NCBI GenBank assembly: GCA_020635395.1
Contig: JACJZV010000003.1
Location: 248,001 to 312,000, forward strand
Direction: 5' to 3'
Source: Flavobacteriales bacterium
Lineage (GTDB): Bacteria > Bacteroidota > Bacteroidia > NS11-12g > UBA9320
DNA: 64,000 nucleotides
Shown here in pieces: positions 17,407 to 26,804 of this stretch (position 1 is its first letter; each line of letters opens with the position of its first letter). The notes below the pieces were generated by a model. It did no database searches, was not told the origin of the DNA, and worked only from the letters and a program-made list of their open reading frames with translations. The position numbers were made by a program, and so were the translations under genes.

Positions 17407-17868
17407 ATGACAAAAATCGCACTCTTTCCTGGCACGTTCGACCCATTTACCAATGGGCATTTAGACATTATCGAAAAAGGGCTTTCTCTTTTTGACCATG
17501 TTATTATTGCCATTGGTGAAAATGCCAATAAGAAAACGATGTTTCCACTGGAACAGCGAAAGCAGTGGATAGAGAATTGCTTTATTGGTCAAAAAAATGT
17601 TGAAGTTCGCACCTATTCAGGTTTGACTATTAATTTTTGCAAAGAGATTGGTGCCACTTTTATTTTGAGAGGCTTGCGTACCGTGGCTGATTTTGAATAC
17701 GAAAAACAAATAGCCTTAGTAAACAGTGACCAAGCTCCGCAAATACAAACCGTATTTGTATTGAGCGAACAAAAATATACTGCCGTTAGCTCAACGGTAA
17801 TTAGAGACCTTATTTTACATGGCGGCAATTATGCTAAATATCTACCTGCTGGTGTAACAGTTGGTTAA
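17407..17868 (+). CDS. coaD: Phosphopantetheine adenylyltransferase
   Basis: A 153-residue nucleotidyltransferase that makes dephospho-CoA from 4'-phosphopantetheine and ATP. The ATP-binding FPGTFDPFTNGHLDI holds the T/HxGH motif (His18), and the C-terminal VSSTVIRDLI matches the ISSTxxR motif. Its length is slightly below the usual 157-165 residues. The last 35 bases overlap the 3' end of the convergent Nudix gene, so the C-terminus (YLPAGVTVG) is encoded opposite that gene's C-terminus. Confidence 0.94.
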   Translation: MTKIALFPGTFDPFTNGHLDIIEKGLSLFDHVIIAIGENANKKTMFPLEQRKQWIENCFIGQKNVEVRTYSGLTINFCKEIGATFILRGLRTVADFEYEKQIALVNSDQAPQIQTVFVLSEQKYTAVSSTVIRDLILHGGNYAKYLPAGVTVG

Positions 17869-18451
17869 GTACCTGTCGTATGCTTTGGTAGGTGTCTAAT
17901 TCGGCAATATCCAAATTATCGGGGTCAACCCATTTTATTTCCTGAATATCTTCCTCCAATTGAGGTTTTGCATTCTGCCAATTAGCAGAGGTCATTTTAT
18001 ACCAATCGGTTTGTTTTACCAACCATTTTTTCTCGAAATAGACATGAAAAGTGGTATCTAATTTCTTTTCTAATTTGATGTCGAACACGTTGCACTCCTC
18101 CTCCACTTCCCGCAAAGCTCCCACCGATGCCGGCTCCAATTTGTTTAATTTTCCTTTTGGTAGATCCCACAAATCGTTTCTCCTTATCAAAAGCAATTGC
18201 CCTTTGGTATTAAAAACCGCACCTCCGGCGGCATACACCATTTTTAGCAATTCGCAAAACCGAACAAATCCTCCTGTTTCCGTAATAAGAACCATTTGTG
18301 GCTCCTTTTCCTTCTTCAAATATTCGAGCAAGCCCTTTATTAATGCCTTTGTTAGTACATTAACCACAACATTTGCCGGATTGACAAAATCAGTTTCATT
18401 GCCAAACACAAACTGATGCCTGCGAAAGAATATTTTATACTTTTGCTGCAT
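17834..18451 (-). CDS. Nudix hydrolase
   Basis: 205 residues from the ATG at 18451. The C-terminal half holds a Nudix box at 100-122: Gly100-x5-Glu106-x7-Arg114-Glu115-Val-Glu-Glu118-Glu119. The box's usual last Gly is Asn121. The N-terminal ~70 residues are a separate alpha/beta segment found in Bacteroidota relatives. It probably hydrolyses a nucleoside diphosphate derivative; the substrate is unknown. A longer frame upstream runs into pyrE, but MQQKYKIFF is the natural start. That start shares two bases with the pyrE start on the other strand (CATG at 18449-18452). Confidence 0.85.
   Translation of the reverse strand: MQQKYKIFFRRHQFVFGNETDFVNPANVVVNVLTKALIKGLLEYLKKEKEPQMVLITETGGFVRFCELLKMVYAAGGAVFNTKGQLLLIRRNDLWDLPKGKLNKLEPASVGALREVEEECNVFDIKLEKKLDTTFHVYFEKKWLVKQTDWYKMTSANWQNAKPQLEEDIQEIKWVDPDNLDIAELDTYQSIRQVLNQLLHQQVDI
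18438..18445 (+). promoter_or_regulatory. -7 promoter element of pyrE, located inside the Nudix gene
   Basis: TACTTTTG, a perfect TAnnTTTG match, 4 bases before the pyrE ATG at 18450. Because the divergent start codons overlap, this promoter lies within codons 3-5 of the Nudix gene. Confidence 0.5.
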
Positions 18452-19088
18452 GATTTTTGAGTCAAAAATTTCGGTCAAATTAGCAGAATATTTATTAAAA
18501 ATAAAAGCTGTTAAACTAGAACCTAACAATCCTTTTACATGGTCGAGTGGATGGAAATCTCCCATTTATTGCGACAATAGGGTTACTTTGTCTTATCCTG
18601 AAATACGAAAGTTTATTGCTCAAAACTTGGCAGAAATTGTGAAAAAAAAATTTCCGGAGGCTCAATCATTGTGTGGAGTGGCCACCGCAGGCATAGCCAT
18701 TGGTGGTTTGGTGGCCGATAATTTGGAATTGCCCTACAGCTATTGTCGGCCAAAACCAAAAGACCATGGCATGAAAAATCAATTAGAAGGTAGAATTGAA
18801 GCCGGAAGCAACGTGGTGGTTGTGGAAGATTTAATTTCCACTGGAGGAAGTAGCCTTCTGGTAGTCAATTATTTACGTGAAGCGGGATATAATGTAGTGG
18901 GCATGATCTCCATTTTTAATTACGGATTTGATGTTGCCTCCAAGAACTTCAATCAAGCCAATTGTCCGTTTTTCAGTTTGTCAAATTACGAAGCACTTTT
19001 GCCACAAGCTGTAGCTCAAAATTACATTAAGCAAGAAGATTTGCCCCTGTTAGAAGCTTGGAGAAATGACCCTGCCAATTGGGGCTAA
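18450..19088 (+). CDS. pyrE: Orotate phosphoribosyltransferase
   Basis: A 212-residue cytosolic enzyme converting orotate and PRPP to orotidine 5'-phosphate in pyrimidine synthesis. It has the N-terminal FTWSSGWKSPIYCDNR block, the CGVATAGIAIGGLVAD loop and the PRPP-binding motif VVVVEDLISTGGSS (122-135). The start is fixed by the conserved N-terminus. It is transcribed divergently from the Nudix gene with no intergenic DNA, so its promoter must lie in that gene. Confidence 0.93.
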   Translation: MIFESKISVKLAEYLLKIKAVKLEPNNPFTWSSGWKSPIYCDNRVTLSYPEIRKFIAQNLAEIVKKKFPEAQSLCGVATAGIAIGGLVADNLELPYSYCRPKPKDHGMKNQLEGRIEAGSNVVVVEDLISTGGSSLLVVNYLREAGYNVVGMISIFNYGFDVASKNFNQANCPFFSLSNYEALLPQAVAQNYIKQEDLPLLEAWRNDPANWG

Positions 19089-19143
19089 CAATATCTAAAA
19101 TTGAAAGAAAGTACTTTCATCACACAAACAATTTTACATCAAA

Positions 19144-19168
19144 GTTGCCACTGTGGCCTTTTTTTTAG
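19144..19168 (+). terminator. Weak terminator-like hairpin after pyrE
   Basis: GCCA-CTG-TGGC (19147-19157) is followed by CTTTTTTTT. The stem is only 4 base pairs, so this is tentative. It lies between the convergent ends of pyrE and the bacilliredoxin gene. Confidence 0.35.
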
Positions 19169-19225
19169 ATGCTTCACCGCGTTCTGCATGTCGACTTCAA
19201 ATTGAATCTTTGCTTAGAAGCTATT

Positions 19226-19639
19226 CTAACAAAACTCGTCGTATGCAGCTTTTAAATTCATGGCAATCATTTCGGCACTGCGACCCTCGATGTGATGACG
19301 CTCTACCATGTGCACCAATTCACCATCTTTAAATAAAGCAACGCATGGCGATGATGGAGGAAAAGGCAACATAAAATTTCGAGCAGTTTGGGTGGCTTCT
19401 GCATCTTGTCCTGCAAAAACGGTAAGCAAATTAGCTGGTTTTTTATCACCTGTAAGCGAAAGTAAAACACCGGGCCTTGCTGTTCCTGCCGCACATCCGC
19501 ACACAGAATTAACCACCACCAAGGCCGTGCCTTTAGCAGCTTTCATGGCATCTTTCACTTCGTCTGCGGTTTTCAATTCTATAAAGCCATTTTTTGTCAA
19601 CTCGGCTCTCATGGGTCTTACCAACTCTTCTGGATACAT
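19226..19639 (-). CDS. BrxA/BrxB-family bacilliredoxin
   Basis: A 137-residue thioredoxin-fold protein. It has the signature CGC motif (Cys47-Gly-Cys49, in NSVCGCAAGTARPGV) of the YphP/YqiW family, plus the ELVRPMRAEL N-terminus and a GRSAEMIAMNLKAAYDEFC C-terminus ending in Cys, as in relatives. In Firmicutes these proteins remove bacillithiol from oxidised proteins; many Bacteroidota also make bacillithiol, so this role is plausible. It has its own near-perfect promoter on the minus strand. Confidence 0.9.
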   Translation of the reverse strand: MYPEELVRPMRAELTKNGFIELKTADEVKDAMKAAKGTALVVVNSVCGCAAGTARPGVLLSLTGDKKPANLLTVFAGQDAEATQTARNFMLPFPPSSPCVALFKDGELVHMVERHHIEGRSAEMIAMNLKAAYDEFC

Positions 19640-19653
19640 ATTTTTATTTTTTG

Positions 19654-19683
19654 CAAAAGTAATTATTACAGAAATCAGAACAA
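19654..19683 (-). promoter_or_regulatory. Promoter of the bacilliredoxin gene
   Basis: On the minus strand TTG (19683-19681) and TACTTTTG (19661-19654) are separated by exactly 19 bases, matching the Bacteroidota primary-sigma promoter in both elements. The ATG follows 14 bases later. It faces away from the ahcY promoter in the same intergenic region. Confidence 0.75.
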
Positions 19684-19700
19684 TCCGTGTGGTATAATGT

Positions 19701-19731
19701 TTTGGGTTCGGGCAATAAAATGCTACCTTTG
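19701..19731 (+). promoter_or_regulatory. Promoter of ahcY
   Basis: TTTG at 19701-19704 and TACCTTTG at 19724-19731 with 19 bases between, the clearest consensus promoter in the window. The ahcY ATG (19759) follows 27 bases after the -7 box with no Shine-Dalgarno sequence. Confidence 0.8.
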
Positions 19732-19758
19732 CACCGATTTTTAAGAACAGATTTAAAA

Positions 19759-21072
19759 ATGACTACATTGACATCATCAACAAATTACAAAGTAAAAGAC
19801 ATTAATCTTGCCGATTGGGGTAGAAAAGAAATTAGACTGGCCGAGGCTGAAATGCCCGGTTTGATGAGTTTGAGAGCAGAATATGGTGCGAGCCAACCCC
19901 TTAAAGGTGCTCGTATTGCAGGCTGTCTTCACATGACAATTCAAACGGCCGTTTTGATTGAAACATTGCAAGCCTTAGGTGCAGAAGTTACCTGGTCATC
20001 GTGCAACATTTTTTCAACCCAAGACCACGCTGCTGCAGCAATAGCTGCCGCAGGAATTCCGGTTTTTGCATGGAAAGGAATGAATGCCGAAGAATTTGAC
20101 TGGTGCATTGAGCAAACCTTAACCGCTTTTAAAGACGGCCAACCATTAAACATGATTCTTGACGATGGTGGTGATTTAACCAACATGGTTTTGGACAAAT
20201 ATCCTGAGTTGGTACCTGCTATTAGAGGTATTTCGGAAGAAACAACCACGGGAGTTTTGAGACTTTATGAACGTATGAAAAAAGGTACGTTGCCATTGCC
20301 AGCAATCAATATCAACGACTCGGTTACCAAATCAAAATTCGACAACAAATATGGTTGTAAAGAATCAGCGGTTGACGCAATTCGTCGTGCAACGGATATT
20401 ATGATGGCCGGAAAAGTGGCTGTTGTGGCCGGCTACGGCGATGTGGGTAAAGGTACTGCTCAATCTCTTAGAGGTGCCGGAGCACGTGTTATTGTAACTG
20501 AAATTGACCCAATTTGTGCATTGCAAGCAGCTATGGACGGATTTGAAGTTAAGAAAATGGAAAACGCCATTCCTCGTGCCAATATCGTTGTTACCGCTAC
20601 CGGAAATAAAGATATTATCACAGAAGCACATTTCCGTGCGATGAACGATAAAACGATTGTATGCAACATTGGCCATTTCGACAACGAAATAGACATGGCT
20701 TGGCTTGACAAAACTTTTGGAAACACCAAATACGAGGTAAAACCGCAGGTAGATGTTTACAACGTGGCCGGAAAAGAAATCATCGTTTTGGCTGAAGGCC
20801 GATTGGTAAACTTGGGTTGTGCTACTGGTCACCCATCGTTTGTAATGTCGAACAGTTTTACCAACCAAACCCTTGCTCAACTCGAGTTGTGGCAAAATGC
20901 CGAAAACTACGAAAACGCAGTTTACACGTTACCAAAGCATTTGGATGAAAAAGTTGCCCAATTGCACCTTGCCAAAATTGGCGTAGAATTAGAAACCCTT
21001 TCAGTTGAACAAGCCGAATACATTGGCGTAAACATCGAAGGTCCGTTCAAATCGGATATGTACAGATACTAA
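19759..21072 (+). CDS. ahcY: Adenosylhomocysteinase
   Basis: 437 residues from the ATG at 19759; an upstream in-frame ATG at 19687 lies before the promoter and adds unrelated sequence. The enzyme cleaves S-adenosylhomocysteine to adenosine and homocysteine using bound NAD. It carries the N-terminal DINLADWGRKEIRLAEAEMPG, the NAD-binding GYGDVGKGTA, GHFDNEIDM, the substrate-lid region around HPSFVMSNSFTNQT and the C-terminal PFKSDMYRY. It is a highly conserved housekeeping gene, transcribed alone with its own promoter and terminator. Confidence 0.97.
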   Translation: MTTLTSSTNYKVKDINLADWGRKEIRLAEAEMPGLMSLRAEYGASQPLKGARIAGCLHMTIQTAVLIETLQALGAEVTWSSCNIFSTQDHAAAAIAAAGIPVFAWKGMNAEEFDWCIEQTLTAFKDGQPLNMILDDGGDLTNMVLDKYPELVPAIRGISEETTTGVLRLYERMKKGTLPLPAININDSVTKSKFDNKYGCKESAVDAIRRATDIMMAGKVAVVAGYGDVGKGTAQSLRGAGARVIVTEIDPICALQAAMDGFEVKKMENAIPRANIVVTATGNKDIITEAHFRAMNDKTIVCNIGHFDNEIDMAWLDKTFGNTKYEVKPQVDVYNVAGKEIIVLAEGRLVNLGCATGHPSFVMSNSFTNQTLAQLELWQNAENYENAVYTLPKHLDEKVAQLHLAKIGVELETLSVEQAEYIGVNIEGPFKSDMYRY

Positions 21073-21095
21073 GAATTAATTATTCTTTTTGATAG

Positions 21096-21129
21096 AAAAA
21101 TCCTCCGAGAAATCGGGGGATTTTTTTTT
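21096..21129 (+). terminator. Rho-independent terminator of ahcY
   Basis: AAATCCTCCGA pairs with TCGGGGGATTT (one G-U pair) around a GAAA loop (21109-21112) and runs into nine T residues. It begins 24 bases after the ahcY stop. Confidence 0.88.
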
Positions 21130-21202
21130 GAGATCTAAATTTGTGGTTGTAAAGAGTTTGGAATCAGTAATACAAATTCCATTGACTCGTTTAACATTTC
21201 AA

Positions 21203-22255
21203 ATGACACGAAGAACTGAAAATATTATATGGTTACTGTTCATTTTAGCTGCTTCGTGTACCAATCATTCCCGAAAATTAAAGACAATAAAGGTTGAACC
21301 GGATTCCATTAGCAAGCAATCTATTCAACCTTGCGATACCAATAAAAATTCAGCCGTCATTTTTGAGGAACAGAGAAAAAAGTACTTGGAAGAGTATCGT
21401 ATTTATTTAAAAGTCAATGATGTATGGAATTTTCGTGACACTAATGAAGTTAAAAATCTTGGTATGTATGAAATGATGACCAAATTACTACCAAAGGTAA
21501 TACAATATGCAAAATCAGATTCATTGGAGCCGTTTTACAACAATTTAATGCAAAAAAGGTATCCCGAGTTTTACATTAACTATCGTAATAGTTGGGGAGA
21601 CAAGAACCAACGACGTATTTTAGAAACGCATTTAGGTTACGATAAACCAGAAATATTGTTAATCGGCAAATTCATTGACAAAAAAAATTGTCTTGCCATT
21701 GCCTATGATATGGAGCATAATTATGTTGAGTTTTATCGGCTCGAAAAGAACTATTGGAAACGAATTGGCTTTCATCAGGGTTCGGAAGATGAAAGTTATG
21801 ACCGCATTTATTTTGAAGAATTGAATGGAAAATCGGGTTTGGAAATTGTTATGGCCACCGACCCAAACATGAACGGCAATAGTTGGATGCTGGTGTTTGC
21901 ACACAACGAGCAAAAGGACTCCATTTTGTTTGCAGGAAATTTTAGTACGTATTATTCAATTCAATTAGAAGATGGTTCAATAACTGAAACTTATGAGGGC
22001 AGTTGGTATATGGATTTGCATAAAACGATATACACATGGGAGAATGATTTTCTAACACCGCAAAAAATGGCCATTCTTATTGTTCCTAAGAGCATGGATG
22101 ACAGCACTTTACAATATCAATTGGAATATTACCAAAACATTCCTGATAGTAACGGGAAGAAAGGATTGCGAATGATTTTTTCAGAACAGTACAATGAAAA
22201 ATTGAAAAAGCATCAGAAGTATTGGGATGATTTTTTTGAATCGGGTGGGGAGTGA
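21203..22255 (+). CDS. Putative lipoprotein of unknown function
   Basis: 350 residues from the ATG at 21203; a longer frame from 21089 crosses the ahcY terminator and is not credible. MTRRTENIIWLLFILAASC is a lipoprotein signal with Cys19. The mature protein is rich in charged and aromatic residues (for example DKKNCLAIAYDMEHNYVEFYRL and SGLEIVMATDPNM) and probably forms beta-sheet. No family could be named. Its 3' end faces lon with 45 bases between. Confidence 0.65.
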   Translation: MTRRTENIIWLLFILAASCTNHSRKLKTIKVEPDSISKQSIQPCDTNKNSAVIFEEQRKKYLEEYRIYLKVNDVWNFRDTNEVKNLGMYEMMTKLLPKVIQYAKSDSLEPFYNNLMQKRYPEFYINYRNSWGDKNQRRILETHLGYDKPEILLIGKFIDKKNCLAIAYDMEHNYVEFYRLEKNYWKRIGFHQGSEDESYDRIYFEELNGKSGLEIVMATDPNMNGNSWMLVFAHNEQKDSILFAGNFSTYYSIQLEDGSITETYEGSWYMDLHKTIYTWENDFLTPQKMAILIVPKSMDDSTLQYQLEYYQNIPDSNGKKGLRMIFSEQYNEKLKKHQKYWDDFFESGGE

Positions 22256-22300
22256 GGTTTGAACCCAAGAAAATCAAACGTTCACAATTATCTTTTTCGA

Positions 22301-24817
22301 TTAAGCCCCACTAGCAGCCAACTCCTCCACTCGCCAAACTTTTGCGTTTTTAACCTTTTCGTTAGTTAAAGCCAAATCGAGCACGCCAAGCATATTCTTC
22401 ACAAAATGAAATTTCAGTCCTTCTAAGTAGTGAGCCGGAATGTCGTCAATATCCTTTTTATTCATATCCGACAAGATAATCTCTTTGATACCTGCTCTTT
22501 TAGCGGCCAAAATCTTTTCTTTGATGCCGCCCACCGGAAGCACCTTGCCACGCAAAGTTATTTCGCCGGTCATGGCCAAATGCGATTTTATTTTTCGCTG
22601 GGTGAGGATGCTGGCAAGCGATGTCAAAATGGTTATTCCCGCCGATGGACCGTCTTTTGGTATGGCTCCTGCCGGAAAGTGTATATGAAAATCGTATTCG
22701 TCAAACAAGCGATAATCCATATCCAAATATTCGCAATTGGCTTTGAGGTATGACAATGCTGAAATGGCCGACTCTTTCATAACGTCGCCCAATTGCCCTG
22801 TCAGTGTCAACTTGCCTTTGCCGTGTGTCATGTTGCTTTCTACATACAAAATCTCGCCTCCCACTGATGTCCAGGCCAATCCTGTAACCACTCCCGCAGT
22901 TTCGTTGTCTTGATATTGTTCCTTTTCTACTCGTTGGTTTCCAAGAATTTTTAATACATCTTCTGCCGAAACTTTGGCATCTGCCACCTCATTGGCCACT
23001 ACCTGTTTTGCCCTGTATCTGGCCAATGAGGCTATTTTTTTCTCTAAACCACGAACACCGCTTTCTCGGGTGTATTCGTCCACAACTTTGGCCAATACCT
23101 TATCCGAAATTTTAAATTGGCTGTTTTTTAACCCATGTTCTTTTCGTTGTTTCGGAACAAGGTATTTTTTAGCAATTTCTATTTTTTCCTCGAGCGTGTA
23201 GCCGTTAATTTCGATAATCTCCATTCTATCCAACAAGGCGGGCTGAATAGTATCCAATCTATTAGCTGTGGCAATAAACATGATTTTGGAAAGGTCATAA
23301 TCCAAATCCACGTAGTTGTCGTGGAAGCTGTTGTTTTGCTCCGGGTCTAAAATTTCTAACAACGCCGATGATGGGTCTCCACGAAAATCATTTCCAATTT
23401 TGTCAATTTCATCTAATACAAAAATGGGGTTTGATGTCTCCGCCTTTTTTAACGATTGAATAATACGCCCTGGCATGGCACCAATGTACGTTTTTCGGTG
23501 GCCTCTTAGCTCTGCTTCGTCGTGCAAACCACCCAACGATACACGCACATATTTGCGGCCAACGGCCTTTGCAATGCTGTGTCCTAAAGAGGTTTTACCA
23601 ACACCTGGAGGGCCATAAAGACACAAAATAGGGCTTTTCATATCACCTTTTAGCTTCAAAACAGCCAGATATTCCAATATGCGGTCTTTGACTTTCTCAA
23701 GACCAAAGTGGTCGCTATCCAACACTTTTTTGGCTTTGGCAAGATCAAAATTATCTTTCGAAAATTCGTTCCACGGAAGTTCAAGCAGCAATTCGGCATA
23801 ATTTAAACCAACCGAATAATCTGGAGCGGCTGGATTGGTTCTTAGCAATTTATCGAGTTCTTTGTTGAAGGCTTTAGCCACATGGTCTGGCCATTTTTTC
23901 TTCAACCCTCGGCCACGCATACTTTCCACTTCTTGGTCGGGGCTTTCTTGACCCAATTCTTCTTGTATAGCTCTTATTTGTTGATGCAAAAAATACTCTC
24001 GTTGCTGTTTGTCTAAATCTACTTTTACCTTCGACTGAATTTGCGATTTCAGCTCCAGCATTTGTAATTCCTTTGTGAGCAACTCCAGCACCCGCTCGGC
24101 TTTTGAAGCCAAATTGTCCATTTCTAAAATGGCCTGTTTTTCTTCAATTCCAACATTAAGGTTTGATGCAATAAAATTGATTAAAAAATTGGGGCTATCG
24201 ATATTTTTTAATGCAAAATTGGCCTCGGTAGGAATGTTTGGCGACAATTCGACGATGCGAATAGCCATATCCTTTACCGAATCTAAAAGTGCCTTAAAAT
24301 TTTTGTCGGCTTTTACTTTTTTGTCAACAACCGCACTCACTTTAGCAATAAAATAGGGTTCTTCAGAAACAATATCGTCTATTCTAAATTTTCGTTTTCC
24401 TTGAATGATTGCCATGGTATTTCCATCAGGCATTCGAATCATTTTTACGATCTGAGCCAATGTGCCAATTTCGTATAAATCAGCCTGTTGTGGATTTTCT
24501 ATTTCGCTACTTCTTTGCGAAACGACACCAATTATTTTTGATGATTTATAGGCATCTTTTATCAGTTTTATTGACTTATCTCTGCCCAAGGTAATAGGAA
24601 AAACCACACCTGGAAATAAGGTTGTGTTTTTTAATGGTAACAAAGGAAGTTGCTCTGGCAAGGTTTCCTTATTCATTTCATTTTCTTCGTCTTGCGACAT
24701 CAGGGTTATAAAGCCCGGATTATCTATTTCCGAATCGGTTTCCAACTGTAGTATATTCTGCGATTTATCAAACATTGTCAATCTGTCAGGTATTTTATTA
24801 GTGTATAATGTGGGCAT
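22301..24817 (-). CDS. lon: ATP-dependent protease La (Lon)
   Basis: 838 codons from the furthest ATG; the ATG at 24775 (MFDKSQNIL) is an equally plausible start. Lon is a hexameric cytosolic AAA+ serine protease that degrades misfolded and regulatory proteins. Domains in order are the LON substrate-binding domain (about 55-250, LPLLPLKNTTLFPGVVFPI), an AAA+ module (Walker A GPPGVGKTS, Walker B FVLDEIDKIG) and a C-terminal protease domain with the Ser-Lys dyad Ser725 (PKDGPSAG) and Lys768 (GGIKEKI). Its length is normal for Bacteroidota. It is convergent with the lipoprotein gene and close behind the symporter gene, which lies downstream of it... on the same strand and upstream in transcription order. 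Confidence 0.96.
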   Translation of the reverse strand: MPTLYTNKIPDRLTMFDKSQNILQLETDSEIDNPGFITLMSQDEENEMNKETLPEQLPLLPLKNTTLFPGVVFPITLGRDKSIKLIKDAYKSSKIIGVVSQRSSEIENPQQADLYEIGTLAQIVKMIRMPDGNTMAIIQGKRKFRIDDIVSEEPYFIAKVSAVVDKKVKADKNFKALLDSVKDMAIRIVELSPNIPTEANFALKNIDSPNFLINFIASNLNVGIEEKQAILEMDNLASKAERVLELLTKELQMLELKSQIQSKVKVDLDKQQREYFLHQQIRAIQEELGQESPDQEVESMRGRGLKKKWPDHVAKAFNKELDKLLRTNPAAPDYSVGLNYAELLLELPWNEFSKDNFDLAKAKKVLDSDHFGLEKVKDRILEYLAVLKLKGDMKSPILCLYGPPGVGKTSLGHSIAKAVGRKYVRVSLGGLHDEAELRGHRKTYIGAMPGRIIQSLKKAETSNPIFVLDEIDKIGNDFRGDPSSALLEILDPEQNNSFHDNYVDLDYDLSKIMFIATANRLDTIQPALLDRMEIIEINGYTLEEKIEIAKKYLVPKQRKEHGLKNSQFKISDKVLAKVVDEYTRESGVRGLEKKIASLARYRAKQVVANEVADAKVSAEDVLKILGNQRVEKEQYQDNETAGVVTGLAWTSVGGEILYVESNMTHGKGKLTLTGQLGDVMKESAISALSYLKANCEYLDMDYRLFDEYDFHIHFPAGAIPKDGPSAGITILTSLASILTQRKIKSHLAMTGEITLRGKVLPVGGIKEKILAAKRAGIKEIILSDMNKKDIDDIPAHYLEGLKFHFVKNMLGVLDLALTNEKVKNAKVWRVEELAASGA

Positions 24818-24841
24818 ACATTGGCAATAGTTGTGCCAACA

Positions 24842-26719
24842 CTATGCAAAGAGCTTTGCTTTTTTGGCAAAAAACACAAAACCAACAAAACCAATGATGG
24901 CTGTAGCTAAAAACTGAAAGCCCTGCTGCCATTCCATAAAAATGAATTTTCCGCTACAAAATAGACATGAGTAAACCATTACAATTGACGAAACCCAAGC
25001 CAAAGCCGACCAAATGAGCAGGGAGTTATTGGGTTGGCCAAAACCTCCCCAGGCCCCTGTTGGCTGCACTTTTTCGTAAAATTTAGATAAAACCTTGTGG
25101 TCGGTGGGGCGGGTTAAAAAGGTAACAACCAGCCAACAAACTGTGGTAATAGAAACCGACAATAATACGCCATTGGCAAAATCGAAATACAACGGAATAT
25201 CTGCCACTCCACTGCTTAAAAAGGCATCTAACTCTGCCTGCGAATGACTTAGCAAAAAATCATTTTTAAAAATATTCTGTTTGATGAGTACAAATCCATA
25301 GACAAAAAAAGGTGTAATTGTGGCAGTTATTTCGCTCCATACATTGATGCGATGCCAAAACCAACGTAGAATAAGAACCAACCCCAAGCCGCTTCCGCAT
25401 TGCATAATAAATTCCCAAACCCCTGAAATAGTTTTAACCTGAGTGGTGATGATTAATGAAAAAACTACAACCAATAAGGTTGCCATTCGGCTCACTCTAA
25501 TCAAGTTTTGCTCTTTTTGTTTCACAATATTTGAGTCTAATTCATTGCTTTCTGAATTTCGACTTGCTTGTCTAACGGGTAAATAAAAATCATTTACCAG
25601 ATAGCTTGCTCCCCAGTTGAGTTGGGTAGAAATAGTGCTCATATAAGCTCCTAAAAAAGCAACCAGCAACAACCCTTTTAAACCTGTTGGTAGATAATCT
25701 TTCATGGCCATTACATAGCCTAATTTTTGGTCGGCGGCTGGCAAATCGGGGTACAAAACCAATGCACACAGGGCCACTAAAATCCATGGCCAGGGTCGCA
25801 AACAATAATGGGCAATTTGAAAAAACAGTGTAGCAAAAAAAGAATTTTTTTCGTCTTTGGCCGACATCATTCGCTGGGCGATATATCCACCACCACCGGG
25901 TTCGGCACCCGGATACCAAGTACTCCACCAAAGCACTCCGGCCATCGTAAAAAAGGAGGCCACAGAAATGGTAAAAATCTTTTCATTATCGACAATCGCC
26001 GATTTTGACATTTCATTTTTTATAGTTGGAAAAAATTGAAAAGCACTTGAATCAAGCTTTGATTTTAACCCTGAAATTCCTCCAATTTTATCACTTTGCA
26101 ATACTAAAACTGCAAGCACTATGCAGCCAATCATCGCAATAATAAATTGAAAAGCATCCGTAACGGCTATACCTTTAAGGCCAGAAATAGACGAATAGGC
26201 ATACACAATAAGCATGGCCAACCCGGTAATGAGGTAGAGTTTAGCTCCGGTTATTCCAAAAAAGACTTCCACCAACGACATAAAAGCCAGATTAACCCAG
26301 GCAATTACCACTGCGTTGATTATCAACCCAAGATATACTGCCTTAAAACTGCGTAAAAATTTTGCCGCCCTGCCACTGTATCGAATATTTATAAATTCGA
26401 CTTCCGTTAACACTCCTGACCGCCGCCAAAGTCGGGTAAAAAATATTGCGGTTAGAAGCCCTCCGGCTAACATGTTCCACCAAAGCCAGTTTTTGGCAAT
26501 TCCCCCTTGAGCCACAAGTTCTGTAACCGCCAATGGTGTGTCGGCGGCAAACGTGGTGGCTACCATGCTCAATCCTGCCAAATACCACGGCAAATTTCTA
26601 CCTCCAAGAAAAAAACCTTCCAACCCGGATTCGCCGAGCGATTTGAATTTTAGGTTTATCAAAACCGAAAAAAGAAGAAAGATTGCAATAATGCTCCAGT
26701 CAACCCAATGTAAAACCAT
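24842..26719 (-). CDS. Sodium:solute symporter (SSS family)
   Basis: A 625-residue inner-membrane protein with about 13 predicted helices. It has the SSS core features GFFLGGRNLPWYLAGLSM (34-51), AADTPLAVTEL and AYMSTISTQLNWGASYLVND. The family couples Na+ entry to uptake of sugars, amino acids or other solutes; the substrate cannot be read from sequence. The C-terminus has an extra helix pair, as in the long Bacteroidota subgroup. It ends about 25 bases before the lon start codon on the same strand, so lon may be partly co-transcribed. Confidence 0.85.
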   Translation of the reverse strand: MVLHWVDWSIIAIFLLFSVLINLKFKSLGESGLEGFFLGGRNLPWYLAGLSMVATTFAADTPLAVTELVAQGGIAKNWLWWNMLAGGLLTAIFFTRLWRRSGVLTEVEFINIRYSGRAAKFLRSFKAVYLGLIINAVVIAWVNLAFMSLVEVFFGITGAKLYLITGLAMLIVYAYSSISGLKGIAVTDAFQFIIAMIGCIVLAVLVLQSDKIGGISGLKSKLDSSAFQFFPTIKNEMSKSAIVDNEKIFTISVASFFTMAGVLWWSTWYPGAEPGGGGYIAQRMMSAKDEKNSFFATLFFQIAHYCLRPWPWILVALCALVLYPDLPAADQKLGYVMAMKDYLPTGLKGLLLVAFLGAYMSTISTQLNWGASYLVNDFYLPVRQASRNSESNELDSNIVKQKEQNLIRVSRMATLLVVVFSLIITTQVKTISGVWEFIMQCGSGLGLVLILRWFWHRINVWSEITATITPFFVYGFVLIKQNIFKNDFLLSHSQAELDAFLSSGVADIPLYFDFANGVLLSVSITTVCWLVVTFLTRPTDHKVLSKFYEKVQPTGAWGGFGQPNNSLLIWSALAWVSSIVMVYSCLFCSGKFIFMEWQQGFQFLATAIIGFVGFVFFAKKAKLFA

Positions 26720-26774
26720 TGTAGAATTTTTAATTAAAACAGCAATTACTTAAAAAAAACAGTTTTAACGGTTA

Positions 26775-26782
26775 TATATTTG
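26775..26782 (+). promoter_or_regulatory. -7 promoter element of the lipoprotein gene at 26805
   Basis: TATATTTG, a perfect TAnnTTTG match, 22 bases before the ATG. No TTG stands at the -33 position. Confidence 0.45.
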
Positions 26783-26804
26783 CCGAAAACTTATAGACAC
26801 AGTA

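Noticed and set aside
20365..20895. A 176-codon open frame on the minus strand inside ahcY
   Set aside because: It is fully opposite the conserved NAD-binding part of ahcY and translates to His/Cys/Phe-rich text typical of a reversed coding strand.
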